Of a stretch of 64,000 nucleotides of DNA, positions 1-11,860 are shown one piece after another. Source of the DNA: Blasia pusilla. Lineage: Eukaryota; Marchantiophyta; Marchantiopsida; Blasiales. Both the position numbers and the translations under genes were made by a program. The notes beneath the pieces are model-generated. The model was not told where the DNA came from, searched no databases, and saw only the letters and a program-made list of their open reading frames with translations. Numbering within the stretch: position 1 is the stretch's first letter; each line of letters starts with the position of its first letter. The stretch lies in NCBI GenBank assembly GCA_050084515.1, contig CM114272.1, positions 33,604,001 to 33,668,000 of the forward strand. The letters run 5' to 3'.

Positions 1-896
1 TAATCGTGATGCGTGTTTGGTAGTGTTTTAAGTTTGAGCTAAGAGACGTACCTTGAGGAATTAACGGACGTGCTTTGATTCAGATGAGAAACTTGGGGAG
101 ATTAGTCAAGGCTTGGGGAAGAGGCTTCCTAGGGAGACAATACACACTTGCAGAGACTCGATCTGATTAGCCTTTGGCGGATATTTGACTATCTACAAAA
201 CGAGCAACATGTTGAGTCTTTGGGACTCAATCTAAGTCTTCCGCTTGCAAAGCTCAAGGTTGAGAGTGCTTCACGGTGAAGTAGAGGACAGACTCTTCAA
301 AGCCATCTTTGTCAAAGGGTTTAGGGTTTCTCATCGCCAACTTCCAACAAAACATTGGTCCAACCCTTTAAAGGGCATATGCATGTGTGAGTTAGCGAAG
401 AGTTATAGCATTGCTTCTTTGATCTTAGGTCCCATAACTTCAATCAAAGGGTCCCATTTGCCTAGAACTGATCTTCTTAATGATATCTATCTATGCCTAT
501 TTTGGTGAGGGTGGGAGATGGAAAACGCTCATCAAATATGAGAATGAAAAAAAAAAAGGAAAACTGATTAGATACAATATCATCCTCCAAAGATACAGGC
601 ACACATAGACGTTGCAAGAAGATGAAAAATCTCATCGTTGATGACCCAATTGACGTAAAAACATCAGGACGCCATACGCATCGTACTTTATCTTTGTCAT
701 GCTTGCCCGAGAAGCCAGTCGCCTCTTGCACGACTGTCCCCAACCCTAAATAGGGTTGGGTCCCATGCATGCCATCTCGCCACGACCATAGACAATCACC
801 AATTTTTGTATGCGCAAAACTTTTGGACGCAAAAATAACCCAACCTTGTCGGTCTAGTTATCAATTTGTTTTCTTTTATTGTTCATCGGAAAATTA
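1..896. other. Intergenic, no gene recognised
   Basis: Short open frames exist on both strands but none shows a recognisable domain, a clear splice pattern or codon regularity. The stretch from about 245 to 508 is open but resembles no family I know. It probably contains old, unidentifiable repeat DNA. Confidence 0.5.
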
Positions 897-1189
897 CTAG
901 TATAAGCCCATGCCATGCACAAATTTATATTACCTCTCATAATAAATTTTCACAGCTTTTGAATACCATTTTAAAATAATTTTGAACACTCCTTTAATTT
1001 AGAAGGCTAGCAATCCCATTAATGGAAACTAGTGTATAACCTCTGAAGAAAAGAGATTAATGATATTGCACACAAATTCAAAAATTTTCTTTCTCTTGTA
1101 ACATGTGAAATATTTAATTACCATCAAGTTGCCATGTGAAATAGAGAGCTATTTCCAAATAAGAAAACACTCTCCCATAATAATATAGA
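897..1189 (-). mobile_element. Non-autonomous Helitron (complete, 293 bp)
   Basis: Read on the minus strand the element begins with TCTATATTATTATGGGAGAG at 1189 and ends with CTAG at 900-897. It sits between host A (1190) and host T (896), the A^T target typical of Helitrons. Just before the CTAG end lies GCATGGGC, the right arm of the hairpin seen intact in the copy at 45338-45553; the left arm has decayed here. It carries no coding capacity, so it would have needed a rolling-circle Rep/helicase supplied in trans. The same head sequence recurs at about 1246 (-), 1261 (+), 45338, 46528, 47722, 49765 and 60593. Confidence 0.75.
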
Positions 1190-1246
1190 TTGGAAAAATA
1201 AATTGAAACATGAATATAAAGAGCATTTTCCAATAATAATATAAAT
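1190..1246 (-). mobile_element. Helitron head fragment interrupted by the 897-1189 copy
   Basis: On the minus strand a second related head, TTTATATTATTATTGGAAAA, starts near 1246 and runs for only about 57 bp before the complete copy at 1189 begins. This is most simply read as an older Helitron into which the younger one inserted. Its tail should lie beyond 896, where an ACTAG on the minus strand near 857 is a candidate. Confidence 0.5.
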
Positions 1247-1260
1247 TTTGGACGAAAAAT

Positions 1261-1480
1261 TATGTACTATTATGGAAGAGTGCCTCTTTGTTTTGTAGCC
1301 TCCTCTTCTCTTGACACATGGCATTTGCAGTCAATTGGATCACTGGCTTTCTAAACCAATAAGAGGGCTCGCTCTCTTGATTTTTAAGATCGTTTGAGAT
1401 TGATTTCAGCGACAATCAAAAAATTTGAAAGCTAATTAATATTTTAAGAGTTGATTTAAATCCGAGCATGACACATATAC
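1261..1480 (+). mobile_element. Helitron-like fragment, plus orientation
   Basis: A plus-strand head resembling the family (ACTATTATGGAAGAGTGCC, near 1265) is followed by the conserved block around TTGACACATGGCA and the motif CCAATAAGAG, all in the same order as in the complete copy at 46528-46720. The tail near 1480 is degraded, so the right boundary is approximate. Confidence 0.45.
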
Positions 1481-1997
1481 TGTCTTGACACATATATTTT
1501 CTAATTAATAAAATCATATGATATTTAAAACAAAAATTATTTAAAATCAATTATACATTATAAATGATAAATCAAAATTATATATTATTTTAAATGTGAT
1601 CCGGGATCAAATATATGCCGTCCATGGGATCCGGCTCTTGTTAGGCCCCATGTGTTATTGGACGGACGGCGCTTCTCCATCCGCTGTGCCACGACGGTGT
1701 GGTTCCCTCGTCCCAGCGGTCCTTCCTCTCTCCCTCCTTCCTGCTATCCTGCGCAGAGCTGCGATTCTCATCCGTTCGCCTGCGAGGACTGCTTCGCGGG
1801 AGCGTTCGTTCGTCTCTCGTATTATCGTCCGCCGCGCCACATGTTTAAGCGCTGAGGGAGGAAAGAAGAGCAGCTCGGGCTGGCACGGGTGTGTAGGAGG
1901 TGGTCGTGGAGATCGATTCCAGTGGTGCGGTCCCTGCCTGGTGAGAAAGAAAGAAAGAAATTGGTTTGAAGCGAGCGGGGAGGAAGGATCGCGAGCT

Positions 1998-3672
1998 ATG
2001 GCGATGGCGTCGACATCGTCTCGGCAGTTGGGGTTTGCGGTGGTGTGTCCAGTCTGTGTACGAAGTTGTGCCCCTCGTGTGCGAGCGCCGCAGTCGCACG
2101 GTTTCGTGGTTCCCAAGCGGTCGCTGCGATTTTTCTCGGTCCGGGCTGGAACCGGTGTGGATCATAAGGTATGGCGTGGTTTGGCTAGAAAGTTGAATCG
2201 GACTTTCAGGGAGTGTTTTGTGTGTTGCCTTTCGGAGCGGTGAGAAAATTGTTACGATCTTGTGCTAGGTGAAAGCACTGAATAGGTTTGGAAGTGCGAG
2301 TGCGACACCAAACTTATGCCCGTGAATGTTGTATGTGCAATCGTATGCGCATGCGTAAAGGTGTCGGTGAATAAAGGAGAGGTATGAATGCGTGAAGTCC
2401 ATCGAAGTAGAGCGATTTTAGTGTCGGATTATCCCGAGTTTGAATGGGAGGAAGAGACTTCTATTTGTACTATCAATGTCTACCTTCCTTAGGTGGAATG
2501 ATGATAGTGGTGCGATTCGGCCGGGGATTAAAATGTTCCTTCCATGATATCTGTAGTGTCTAGTTAGTGAGAGTGGACACAATATTCTCGTCTCGTTAAC
2601 TCATTCAAATTCAAATTTCCGTGGATTGTGAAGTTGTACAGGTTGCGGTTAGCCAATTTCGTGCCGGCGAATTCAAGACCTCAGCTTAGTGAGACGGCCC
2701 GCCAAGCAAGACGAGGTATTGATTCTACTCTCAGTAGCAAGAACGCACTCCTCCATGACTCAGAAAGTTTACTAGCGGATAATACTTGTGAAAGTTTTCT
2801 CCTCAAATTGGATTTGCAAAGCGAGTTTTATGCAGAGATCCTTCGATCAGGTGAGAATTCGTCTTCACTGAAAGTATTACTTACGCCTGGAGGATTTCAT
2901 TGCATGACTACGTATTTTTATGTGTACTGGACACCATGATCAGCCGCTGACAGTTTGGAATTTGAGATTTGGATTGATGCGGCTTGGTGTGCTAGCAACC
3001 TTTATAAATCATTGTTTTTCTGCAGTTGTGGTAGCAATTGCAACGACTGAAGCTTCAACAGATGGGTTAGAACTGACCGAGGACAATGTGGAGCTGGTGC
3101 TGGATGAAGTGCGTCCTTACCTGATGTCAGATGGAGGCAACGTGGCTCTTCATGAGATTGATGGTTTGGTAGTGAAGTTGAAGCTGCAAGGTGCTTGTGG
3201 GTCTTGCCCCAGTTCGCTAATGACGATGAAAATGGGAATTGAACGGCGTTTGATGGAAAAGATTCCCGAAATAGTCGGTGTGGAGCAAGTGATGGATGAG
3301 GAGACGGGGCTGGCTTTGAATGAGGAAAACGTTGAAAAGGTTTAATTCTGAATGCTTCTGCCCATACCTCTACCTCGTTTTGTTTTGGCTATGGCAACTT
3401 CTTTTGTTGGGCAGTATTGAATGTGTGATGCTGTGCTCAGGTCATTGTGAGGTTCTTTCTGATTGTTGTGGTTTTCCCTGCAGGTATTATCAGAGATTAG
3501 GCCTTATCTTGTAGGCACTGGGGGAGGTGAGTTGGCTTTAGTGAAGATTGATGGACCAGTGGTGAAAGTCATGATAGGGGGACCTGCTGCTGGGGTCATG
3601 ACAGTGCGTGTGGCAGTAACTCAGAAATTACGAGAGAAAATTCCGATGATAGCTGCAGTTCAATTATTGTAA
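1998..3672 (+). CDS. NFU2: Plastid NFU2-like iron-sulfur cluster scaffold protein
   Basis: Plastid NFU proteins carry a [4Fe-4S] or [2Fe-2S] cluster and pass it to targets such as photosystem I and stromal enzymes. The exons I propose are 1998-2168, 2685-2850, 3026-3339 and 3484-3672, giving about 279 residues. Exon 1 is rich in Ser, Arg and Ala with few acidic residues, as in a transit peptide. Exon 3 holds the functional NifU C-terminal domain with the cluster-binding CxxC (Cys codons at 3196 and 3205, inside GACGSCPSS). Exon 4 holds a second NFU domain that lacks the cysteines and ends near AAVQLL, the arrangement of plastid NFU1-3. The junctions 2850/3026 and 3339/3484 agree in phase and have GT-AG ends. 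The acceptor of exon 2 is the weak point: 2685 keeps the frame with donor 2168, whereas the better-looking acceptor at 2642 does not. Identity of the family is certain; the N-terminal model is tentative. Confidence 0.9.
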
Positions 3673-5238
3673 GCCTTTCACAGTGCCAGGAGTTCATTTT
3701 CTTTTGGAAACAATTACGGTCGGCGGAATGGGAGGTTTACTTTAGAAATTAGGGCACTTTTGTGAATTTAGATAGGTTCTGAGTATATGTTTTCCCTACA
3801 CCTTCTCAGTGCTGCTCCATAGTCAAGAGCCTTAGCAATGCATGCTATGTAACCATATTGTACTCAAGAAATTTATGACGTCTTTAGATGAGCACTGGGC
3901 TGAAGGAGCACCTTGCATCTGAAGCAACGATAAAATTGTGCAGAATCAAGACAAATTGCAATCCGATGCAATTTGTACCCTTTGTGATATTGCCAAGGTC
4001 TTCCTGACGCTTTGTATAAATTGTACGGATACAATTCATTCTTGCAATGAAGTGACTAATTCATGTGTCTTTTCTTTTCCCTTCACAACGATGGTAAGAA
4101 CTCATGAATAAAACATGGCTGGGCGAAGAAATTCCTTGGACAAGTCTTTGTACGAAGCTCTAAGGGATTCATTTTTCCTAAGTGTGTGCATGGAGATTTT
4201 TTGGAAATATTTAATCCTTGTTACGCACAGGCAAATCAAGTAATTCTCAATTAAGAGGGTGCCAGGAAGGTGTATGGATTGAGAGTGGATAAAAGGGATT
4301 CAGAGTTCATATAGAGCTGTATCGATTTCTCTTGTGAAGAGTTTTTCACTTAAGTTCAGATAGAAACCTTCACTTGGTAGTTTCTGCCATTAGTGTATGC
4401 TCGGTACTTTCTTTTCATCGAGCGTTGCCGACACTCTTTTCATTGAGCGTTGCCGACATCGCCGTTCACTCAATGAGAGCTTTCAGCAATATTTTTCTTT
4501 TCCTTTTCTTCTTTTGTACTGCAATTACACGAAAGATAGGGTGCCGTGTCTCTCATTTTAGTGCAAAACGGCCACAGTTGGAGGGTTGTTTTCAGAGCTT
4601 GTGTAAATGTAATTTGAGTCTACTGTGATATGATAGTGACTACTGGGCGCTCCAGATATGTCACCCGGCCAACGAGAACTTGGTAATTAATCAGTGTTGA
4701 AAAGTAAATTTTGACGGCTAGAATTCAGCATAAAAGCTCTGTTTCCAACAATCCCGCGCTTGAGATTGTCTGTCTTAGCTAATGTGCTTCAAGTAAGCTT
4801 CCTTTCTATCCTTCCTCGAACTAACCCATCTTTCCATTCAAACCTGAACACCAAGTACCGTATTTTCTTCTTTCACTGGAAACTAATTATGGATTTGGAA
4901 GTTAGCCATGCAAAGTTTCATCATTTCCCGGCATGAAATACCTCCATACCAAAATGCCATTCCCTTACGTGAAGAACTACTGAGCTCGGAATAATTTCAG
5001 TTCAGTTTACATGCGATTTCTACATTAGAAGGTTAATAGCCGAGCTGTAAGTCAGTATTGTGGTATGTAATTGGAGCGAGAATTTAGTGAATTACGCAAA
5101 TAACTCGCACCATTCCCTGCTCTGAGACGCATCAGTACTAAAGCCATTCCCAACGGCTGTTGTTGAAAGAAGAATGTGGTATCCTGTTTAAATGATACCG
5201 TGTGTTGTAAGTGGGGTAATGGTACAACATCTTTCTTC
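3673..5238. other. Intergenic region downstream of NFU2-like gene
   Basis: Moderately AT-rich sequence with only short open frames. The first few hundred bases probably include the 3' untranslated region of the upstream gene. No repeat, RNA gene or domain was recognised. Confidence 0.5.
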
Positions 5239-5500
5239 TCAAAGAATGTTCATATGCGTTCGTGAAATCAGTCTTGGGGTTACGAGCGTCGCACGTCCCG
5301 GATCATCTTCGAATCGGCGACCGGATTTGACATCCCCACTGGACCTCCCGTTGCGGTCTGCATAGACAGCTATCATATGCAGCCTGGGTGCTCGAAGAAG
5401 CTCTGCATGCCTCATACTCCGCGGTGCCCCGTGAATTTCCACAGTTCATCATTCTGTGATCTATGCCAGCAGGAGTCCGAGGACAGACCTGTAGGACCAC
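5239..5500 (-). other. Short GC-richer open stretch, possible exon
   Basis: Two overlapping minus-strand frames stay open here and the base composition is richer in G+C than its surroundings. A CTACAG acceptor-like site lies at the upstream edge near 5474. I cannot identify a domain, and the two frames contradict each other, so this may be an exon of an unrecognised gene, 3' UTR, or chance. Confidence 0.2.
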
Positions 5501-5844
5501 AGGCGCGAGCAGGTGAGTCGTTGGGAGGACATCGTTGATTCATTTCCCCACATTCGATATATCCCAAGCCTTCTAATTCCCACTTACCACTGATCTGCTC
5601 AAGGAGAAGATAGAGTCGCGGAAATAATTTTTTGTACTCTTGCTCTGATGTTTCGGGTGATTGCAGACAAAGAAGATTTGGGATGTAGTGGAAGGAGTGA
5701 TGCCAAAGTTACTCTACAACAATTATAAGGCCACGTTAATGTTGGTTGCAGAAATCCTTAGGGTGTTTAAAAGAGATGTGTGCATTAGATATGGCCTTGA
5801 TTCGGAGTAAGTGTGCAGAAACGATGGTCCGACAGAGAAGGGAA

Positions 5845-7090
5845 TCAGACTTGTGGACAGCGCTCTTTCAAGTTAAACAGGTCTGACATGGCCGGCTTCA
5901 TGGTGCGCATGTCTTCCCACATGGGATCGAGCTGCTTCCTCACTTTCCTGCACATTGACCAAATGATTGAATAAGCGCTTTTAGAGAAACTCAGCAGGGA
6001 TGGCAAGACCATAGAAACATCTCTTTTCTGTCAAGCATTCTCAAGGTTGACGATGAGGTGGGCAGCGACCATTACCTAGGAGCAAGGAAAGGACCATCGT
6101 GTGACAGTCGTGGATCAGTAATTTTGTTCAACTGCGTGTACCGCGATTGCCCTGGTTTCCTTCTTTCCAAATCAGACCCTGCCTGGTCGATCCGAATTTC
6201 TCTGTTTTCGTCCTCAAGGGCTCTCCTCAGCTCCTCTTGGTCGTTCTCATCTAACTTCAGGCCTGTCAGTTTAGCCACCCGTAAAGCTGCATCCAGATCG
6301 AAGGTCTCTTGTTCTATGTCTCTCAACTGAGCGAGGAACCTTGCAGTAGTCAAAGCCTCCGGCAGGTCAAACTTACGCTCAACTTTCTTTGAAGTGCGAC
6401 CTCTAGGTTCGAGGTGCGAGATCTCCCGCGTGATTCTGCTGACTACTGCAAATGGCGACCTTTCTGTTGCTACAAATTCATCAAGATTTGTTCCACCAAT
6501 TATGTGGGAAGTAGGGAGTGTGTCACCTCCTACCAACAGAGAACTCGAAAGTGGGTCGCCTCGCAACAATTGTTGCGACTGCTGCGGTTTTGCATCCGAA
6601 ACCTTGTCATCTGCTTCGGAAAATTGAGCTCCATGGCGGCGAAGTTGCCCACCTACTCTCAAGTGCTGAGCCACATTGTGAAGACTCTTGCCTGCAAGGA
6701 AGTGCTCAGCTCGACCCTTTTCTCCGATCATGTGTTTAGCTTCTGCAGCAGGGTAGGCAGTGCCCCTGGGACTCTCTTCCTCCCCTTCACAGATCTCAGT
6801 TATTACGAATCCCTTTGAGATCATAGCCAGTGTGTCGAAGAGTTCCTACAAGATTGCTGTGCTAGTTGGACATTTCATCATATGTATTCAGTAGAGTTGA
6901 CAGCTGGCCCGAGTCCCTGCATCATCCATCGTCCGGAAATAAATGTTATGGCCTTTTCCCGGATCTGTGGAATTCTTGAACGGAATGGTCACAGTGACCA
7001 GTTTAGCCAGATAGTCATCTCCGATCTTTAAATTTGGTAGGTCCAACAATCTTCACGGCGGATGATGACTTCTGCCAACGAATGACAATG
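5845..7090 (-). CDS. Uncharacterised spliced gene or recent pseudogene
   Basis: Two minus-strand exons fit together well. One spans 6845-6076, with acceptor TTGTAG and donor AG/GTAATG; the last spans 5947-5845, with acceptor TGTGCAG. The donor leaves two bases and the acceptor supplies one, so the frame continues to a TGA at 5847-5845, ending in a basic and aromatic tail (RKQLDPMWEDMRTMKPAMSD). The large exon encodes about 256 residues, charged and probably partly helical, with stretches such as ALTTARFLAQLRDIEQETFD. Farther upstream, around 7090-6905, another protein-like stretch (KLVTVTIPFKNSTDPG) reads well only if one extra base near 7030 is ignored, and I found no phase-matched donor joining it to 6845. 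I do not recognise the family. It could be a real gene with an assembly error in an A-run, or a gene that has just died. Confidence 0.45.
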
Positions 7091-7229
7091 TTTCCTCAAA
7101 CTTGTATACGAAGACTTCGGACAGGTGTGCTGGTTGGAAGGACATATCAGCGAATCGACCACCAACCCCTGCTCGTGAGACAATCCGTTGACCATAACAT
7201 TTATTTCATTAGAAGTGCGAGGACATGAC

Positions 7230-8968
7230 TCGAGGGATGGCTAAAATAAAATGAAGGCGAACAAACTTCCTTAGATGGAATCGAGGGAAAACAAGAGCAC
7301 CTGATTACTATTCTAGCCATTTTCATACAGTTCCATTTTTTCTGGCGAACTATGACAGTATGCGAACTTTAAACACTTCACTAGAAAGCCGAGCCCGTGC
7401 CAACATTGAGGAATACATTGTCGAATGCTAAAGTTAGCGAATCTCTGGTGGACGATATTCAATGAAACGCGTGGGACAGACAAATTGGCGACAAGATGTT
7501 TCAACGGAGGGTAGACAGACCACAAGCGAAACCAACAGATCAAATCAGGGCAGGAAAAACTCGGCAAATCTTGCGCATTCTTTTTCACCCGAGCAGATGG
7601 TAGTACCAATTCCTCGATAATTTTGGTCATGTTTGAGAACTCGTCATACTGTGCGAAAACATTCTTGGTACCTTATGTAGACCATGGCATAAAGATGAAT
7701 GTTAAAGAACTTCTTCGAACTCACATGCAGTTTTTATCTAACGAATGTAAAAAGGTAGAATCAAAGTCTAGTAACGGTTCATGGTCTGTGTGTAGATGTG
7801 ATCTCGCCGAGCCGAGAAGGAACCAGAATCGACCATTACTCCTACAGGAAATTCTGGAGAAATTTGTACTCATGCTATAGTAGCTTGTTCACTCATTGCG
7901 TGTCCCAACAACTCATTTCCGATTTCTCAGGGGGTTTGTAGACACGAAAAAATCGAGCTTGACCTAAATTTCTGCTGGACACGTTTTTCCCACCTTTTAC
8001 GAGCAACGCAGCATCCTTGAACTAGCCGGCGCTTTTCATTCAGAGTCAGATTAGTTGAAGCATCTCAACGACCGAAGTGTGTAACCTCTCGCTTCGAGAA
8101 TATCAGCAAACTTTCCGGAGTGCATGGCGCCCGTCAACAACGAGAAGCCAAGTTTGGAAGAGTCCATCGGTTTACGGCGTACACATCCAGCATCAGAAGG
8201 TTATCCTCATCGAGCGAGCTGCTTGGGGTCTCGAAGCAACCACGAAAAAATAATTCAAGCACCTAACAGAAGATTCACACGACTGCGAGAAGAAAAAGGG
8301 AAGTTCCGCAATTCAACATCTGCACTCTTTGACTTCCTTCCGAGCGCTAAAAAGAAAACGGTAAAAAAGAGGCACTAGCTTCATGATGCACCATCAGGTC
8401 TTCAATTCAGGGAAATCGACGACGCCACGATACTCAACACCTTGCACCGCTTCTTCTCCTCTCATCCCTTGCTTCCTATCCCTCTTCATAGATCACAAAG
8501 CCCAAAAGCCGAAACGGCTCTTGCTCGCGTTCAACATTGCACAACTTTGCTGAGCACTGCTCTCCTCCGGTTTTCCCTGCCCGCGGGCAGGACTTCAAAT
8601 TCAAGTGCCCGCGATACGACAAGGAAAGAACTAGTACAGCTGTCCGCACGGGAAGGGGAAGGGGCAGGCGTGGGTTATGGCCGGAAGTATGAGAATATTT
8701 GGTCGGCACTCTGTCCGTCGTGGGCGCGGGGGTCCGGTTAGGGCGACTTCCCGTGGGTCCGAGCGACGCCTCGTTTTAATGGGGCGAGTCAAATCAAGGA
8801 CCCATATGCCAAAACGGGAAGGGCTCGTTATTTTTAATCTATATAATCTATATAATTGATGGATGGGGTTTGAGGACGGTGATGATGCGTATACATTGTG
8901 GCTGCTCCCGTGATACAAATTTCATTATTTTAACATAGTTATCGAGTTCAAGTTAACAAACGGTGAAT
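7230..8968. other. No confident gene; possible upstream part of the minus-strand gene
   Basis: Open minus-strand stretches at about 7630-7313 and 8166-8070 could be upstream exons of the gene ending at 5845, but I could not join them by consistent splice phases. The segment 8440-8800 is richer in G+C and may be a promoter or 5' leader. Nothing here was recognised by domain. Confidence 0.3.
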
Positions 8969-9654
8969 ATTAGGGCCACTCATTTCCGCAGCCGTTGTGA
9001 GGGCGACAGGAATTAAAAAAACCCATAACGTAGGGACGGGGAATATGAACGGCACAGGGGCGTGAGTTTTGAGAGCATCCATTTTCAGAGGTAACGGGCA
9101 CATGTTGGGCCAACGGGTGCCGTCAAACCACAACACCCTCCTCCTCTCACACGCCGCCAAATTCTGTCGCAGCGGATTTCAAATGAAAGAGCGCGCATTT
9201 CAGCAAGCGTCCACACTGGATTTGAAATGTTGGAGCGCCTAATTCAGGAAAAGAGAGCCACATCTATGAATTAGTGAGTCTCGTGGAGAGCACCACATCT
9301 CATTAGTGAGGGACAAAGATACAAATTAAGAGATTTGAGAGGAATTTTGGGCTAGCAGTTTAAATTGTCAATTTTAAGGTGTCCATTTCTTACATTCTGC
9401 CTCTAGCATGTTGCTGTACTTGCTTCTGATAGGCATAGGTGGTCATTTAAGGTGTAGTCACCAATTACAGAGGCGGCGGTTATAGATTACGAACAGAATG
9501 TGTTTGATTTGAAGCAAATTCCTACATTTTGCTCGAAATTGAATTGTCCCGCTACTGATTTCCCTCTTGCCCACCACTGATTTCCCTCCTACAACAATTA
9601 TGGGCAATTTCAAGAGTGGAGCGTAGAAGAATTTCTGCTTATAAGGCTGTTATC

Positions 9655-10832
9655 ATGGACAAACCTCTCGGAGAGAGAAATTTAGAGTGTGCCACTCTTC
9701 CTGTACAAGAGGAAGAGTCCGATTCAGTGCGGTTGCTCAAGAGTGAGAGTACATATAGTTCAGACGTGAAAATTCAAGCTGAGAGTGGGGCCAATATGGG
9801 TGGGCAAGGAGATGTGAAGAACTCTGTTTTTGCAAGCAAGCAACAGAGATGGAGGTTGTCGTTGGTTGATTATGAACGGATCGTGGAATACTTGGAAGAC
9901 CCCGAAAATTTTTCCTCCTTGCATGGTAGTGGAAAGAAGACTAAGGTTGGGGCGAAGAACCAAACCAAGGCAACGGCCTTTGGTATCACGCAGTCTACTT
10001 GAAAAATGCTGGATTTCCCACTCTGCTCACTACTCAGGCACTTCAGAAGAAATTTGACATATACGTGGATAGCTACAAGAAAGCAAGATTAGAGATTTTG
10101 ATGGCCACATGAGGTGGTCTCACAGACTCAGAGATTGCAACAGGTCTTACCTTGGAGCACAAGTTGGATGGGAAGTGTCCCTTCTTCTACAGGATGCATG
10201 CCCTCTTTGGTGGGAGACACAATGTTACGCCTCCAGCAACCATGGAGCTTGGGCTTGATACTCCAACACTGTCATGCCAATTTGCAAGTGAACCGGCAAA
10301 CAACGATGACTTACAAATGCAATTCGATAATCTGCAAAGCAATCAACCATGTGACTTGCATTGTAATTTTGAATCTCCAGTGCATCAACAACAAGAGGAG
10401 GAGGATGACACTCCACTGGACCCTGAACAACTCTTCCATGAGACATTTGCTGAGAATCATGTCCACGGAGACTCGCCAACATCAAGGCCTACTCCTCGAG
10501 TTAAGACTCCTACATCACCCCCTGAGGGTCTACGACATGGCATACACACAACAACTCCCAATGAAGGACCGGATCATCCTCCCATAGCACCTCATCCAGG
10601 TCACACTCCAAGCACTTCAAAGATTGGAGCAAATTCTCTGAGTCATGGCGCTCAAACTCATCCCAACATCAAACAAACCTTGGTGCAAGCTTACCAAGAG
10701 AGTTTGAGTCAAAAAGTTGAATTCAGGGCTGCTGTCCTTGAATCAAAAGACAAGTTCAGGTTGGCCATCCTAGAAGATAGAAAATATGCACGAGATCTGA
10801 ATGCCCATGACAAGGTTCTAGAGAGGGCTGAT

Positions 10833-10881
<49 letters not shown>

Positions 10882-11094
10882 GAGGGAGGAGGATAGACTT
10901 GAGAGAGAAAGAGACAGATTGGAAGCACGATGCGAGAGGAAAGATAGATTGATGGTAGAAAGAGAAAAGACTAAGAGGGCTAGAGTTGAAAAGAGGGCTC
11001 AACTTATTATAGAGTTGCTCAAGGCAGGAACACCAATTGAGGAAATGCCAAGCCTGCTCCACATGCTTTCACCAGCTAATGATGATGAAAATTA
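9655..11094 (+). pseudogene. Harbinger ORF1 (Myb/SANT-like) pseudogene
   Basis: ORF1 proteins of PIF/Harbinger elements bind DNA and help carry the transposase to the nucleus. Starting at ATG 9655, an acidic leader is followed by a trihelix-like segment (WRLSLVDYERIVEYLEDPEN, then LHGSGKKTKVG). The frame shifts by one base near 9983. It continues as AVYLKNAGFPTLLTTQALQK, meets a TGA at 10111-10113 and then reads on through EHKLDGKCPFFYRMHALFGG. The C-terminal half is a proline- and acid-rich linker followed by a charged helix. A (GA)n microsatellite from about 10833 to 10875 has changed length, moving the frame so that the true end (IIELLKAGTPIEEMPSLLHM, TAA at 11092-11094) lies in another frame. 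Three separate lesions mean no full protein can be made. Confidence 0.7.
10833..10895. repeat. (GA)n microsatellite inside Harbinger ORF1
   Basis: A run of GA dinucleotides followed by interrupted GAG/GGA units. It encodes alternating Arg-Glu in the ORF1 reading frame, and the frame upstream differs from the frame needed downstream, which fits a length change in the repeat. Confidence 0.85.
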
Positions 11095-11219
11095 AATGTT
11101 CAACCATCACCTTGTAATAAAGATTTTCTTTGGAGAAAACTGCTGCAAGTTCTCAATTAATGATTGCACGATGATATGTCCCTTATGATCTCGTTCTAAA
11201 TTACTTTGTAACACAAATA

Positions 11220-11860
11220 AAGAGTATGTTTATACCATCAATGCCAGTAACTGATACTTTGAGCTAGGATCTAAGTGAGTATCAATTCAGAGGGTTATGA
11301 CAGAGTTGAAGAGTTCCACTCTTTGAGAATCCATACTCATATCTACTTAGAGTTACTTTCATCATGTACTGCAACTTCCAACTCACAATTCATAGTCTAG
11401 AGCATGTACTCAGACTTCCAACTCATAGTTTCTAGTGCATGGTAATCATATTTCCAACCTTAAGTCCTTGGACTCAAGGTATGCACTCAATAAGTACTTT
11501 GAGTGGCACTCTGAACTAACTCTTAGTAAGTTCCCAACTTCACCTACTCACATAGCATAAGGCCTCTGTATGTGATCAGAGTCAGAGTATATGCACATAG
11601 TTGGAGGACTCTAATGCAGAAGTTAAAGAAGACTTTGAGTGAGTAGTCATATTGTAAGCCTTGTGTATATACTCAGTGTACATACTTAGAACTCGGAGTT
11701 CTGGTATGTACTCATGATTCCAACCCAGAAGTGCATACTTACAGTCCTTGGACTCTTAGTATGCACTTAGACAGAGCTCTGCGTAAGTACTCAGAGTTGC
11801 AAGTTTGAGTGTGCACTCTTAGGCCAACTCAAAGTATGTAGTGACAGTGAGAAGTCTGAG
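11220..11860. repeat. Degenerate ACTC/GAGT-rich repeats within the Harbinger element
   Basis: Motifs such as ATGTACTCAGACTTCCAACTCA recur many times with variation (for example near 11350, 11400, 11460, 11700, 11790). The pattern is a decayed tandem array with no open frame. It lies between the two transposon genes. No function can be assigned; arrays of this type often mark internal or subterminal transposon DNA. Confidence 0.5.

Noticed and set aside
1596-1997. Upstream extension of the NFU2 exon 1 frame
   Set aside because: The frame is open but GC-rich, with no similarity to NFU proteins. The ATG at 1998 starts a typical transit-peptide-like sequence.
10709-11062. 117-codon minus-strand frame rich in Ser and Leu
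   Set aside because: Antisense of the GA microsatellite and charged helix of the Harbinger ORF1.
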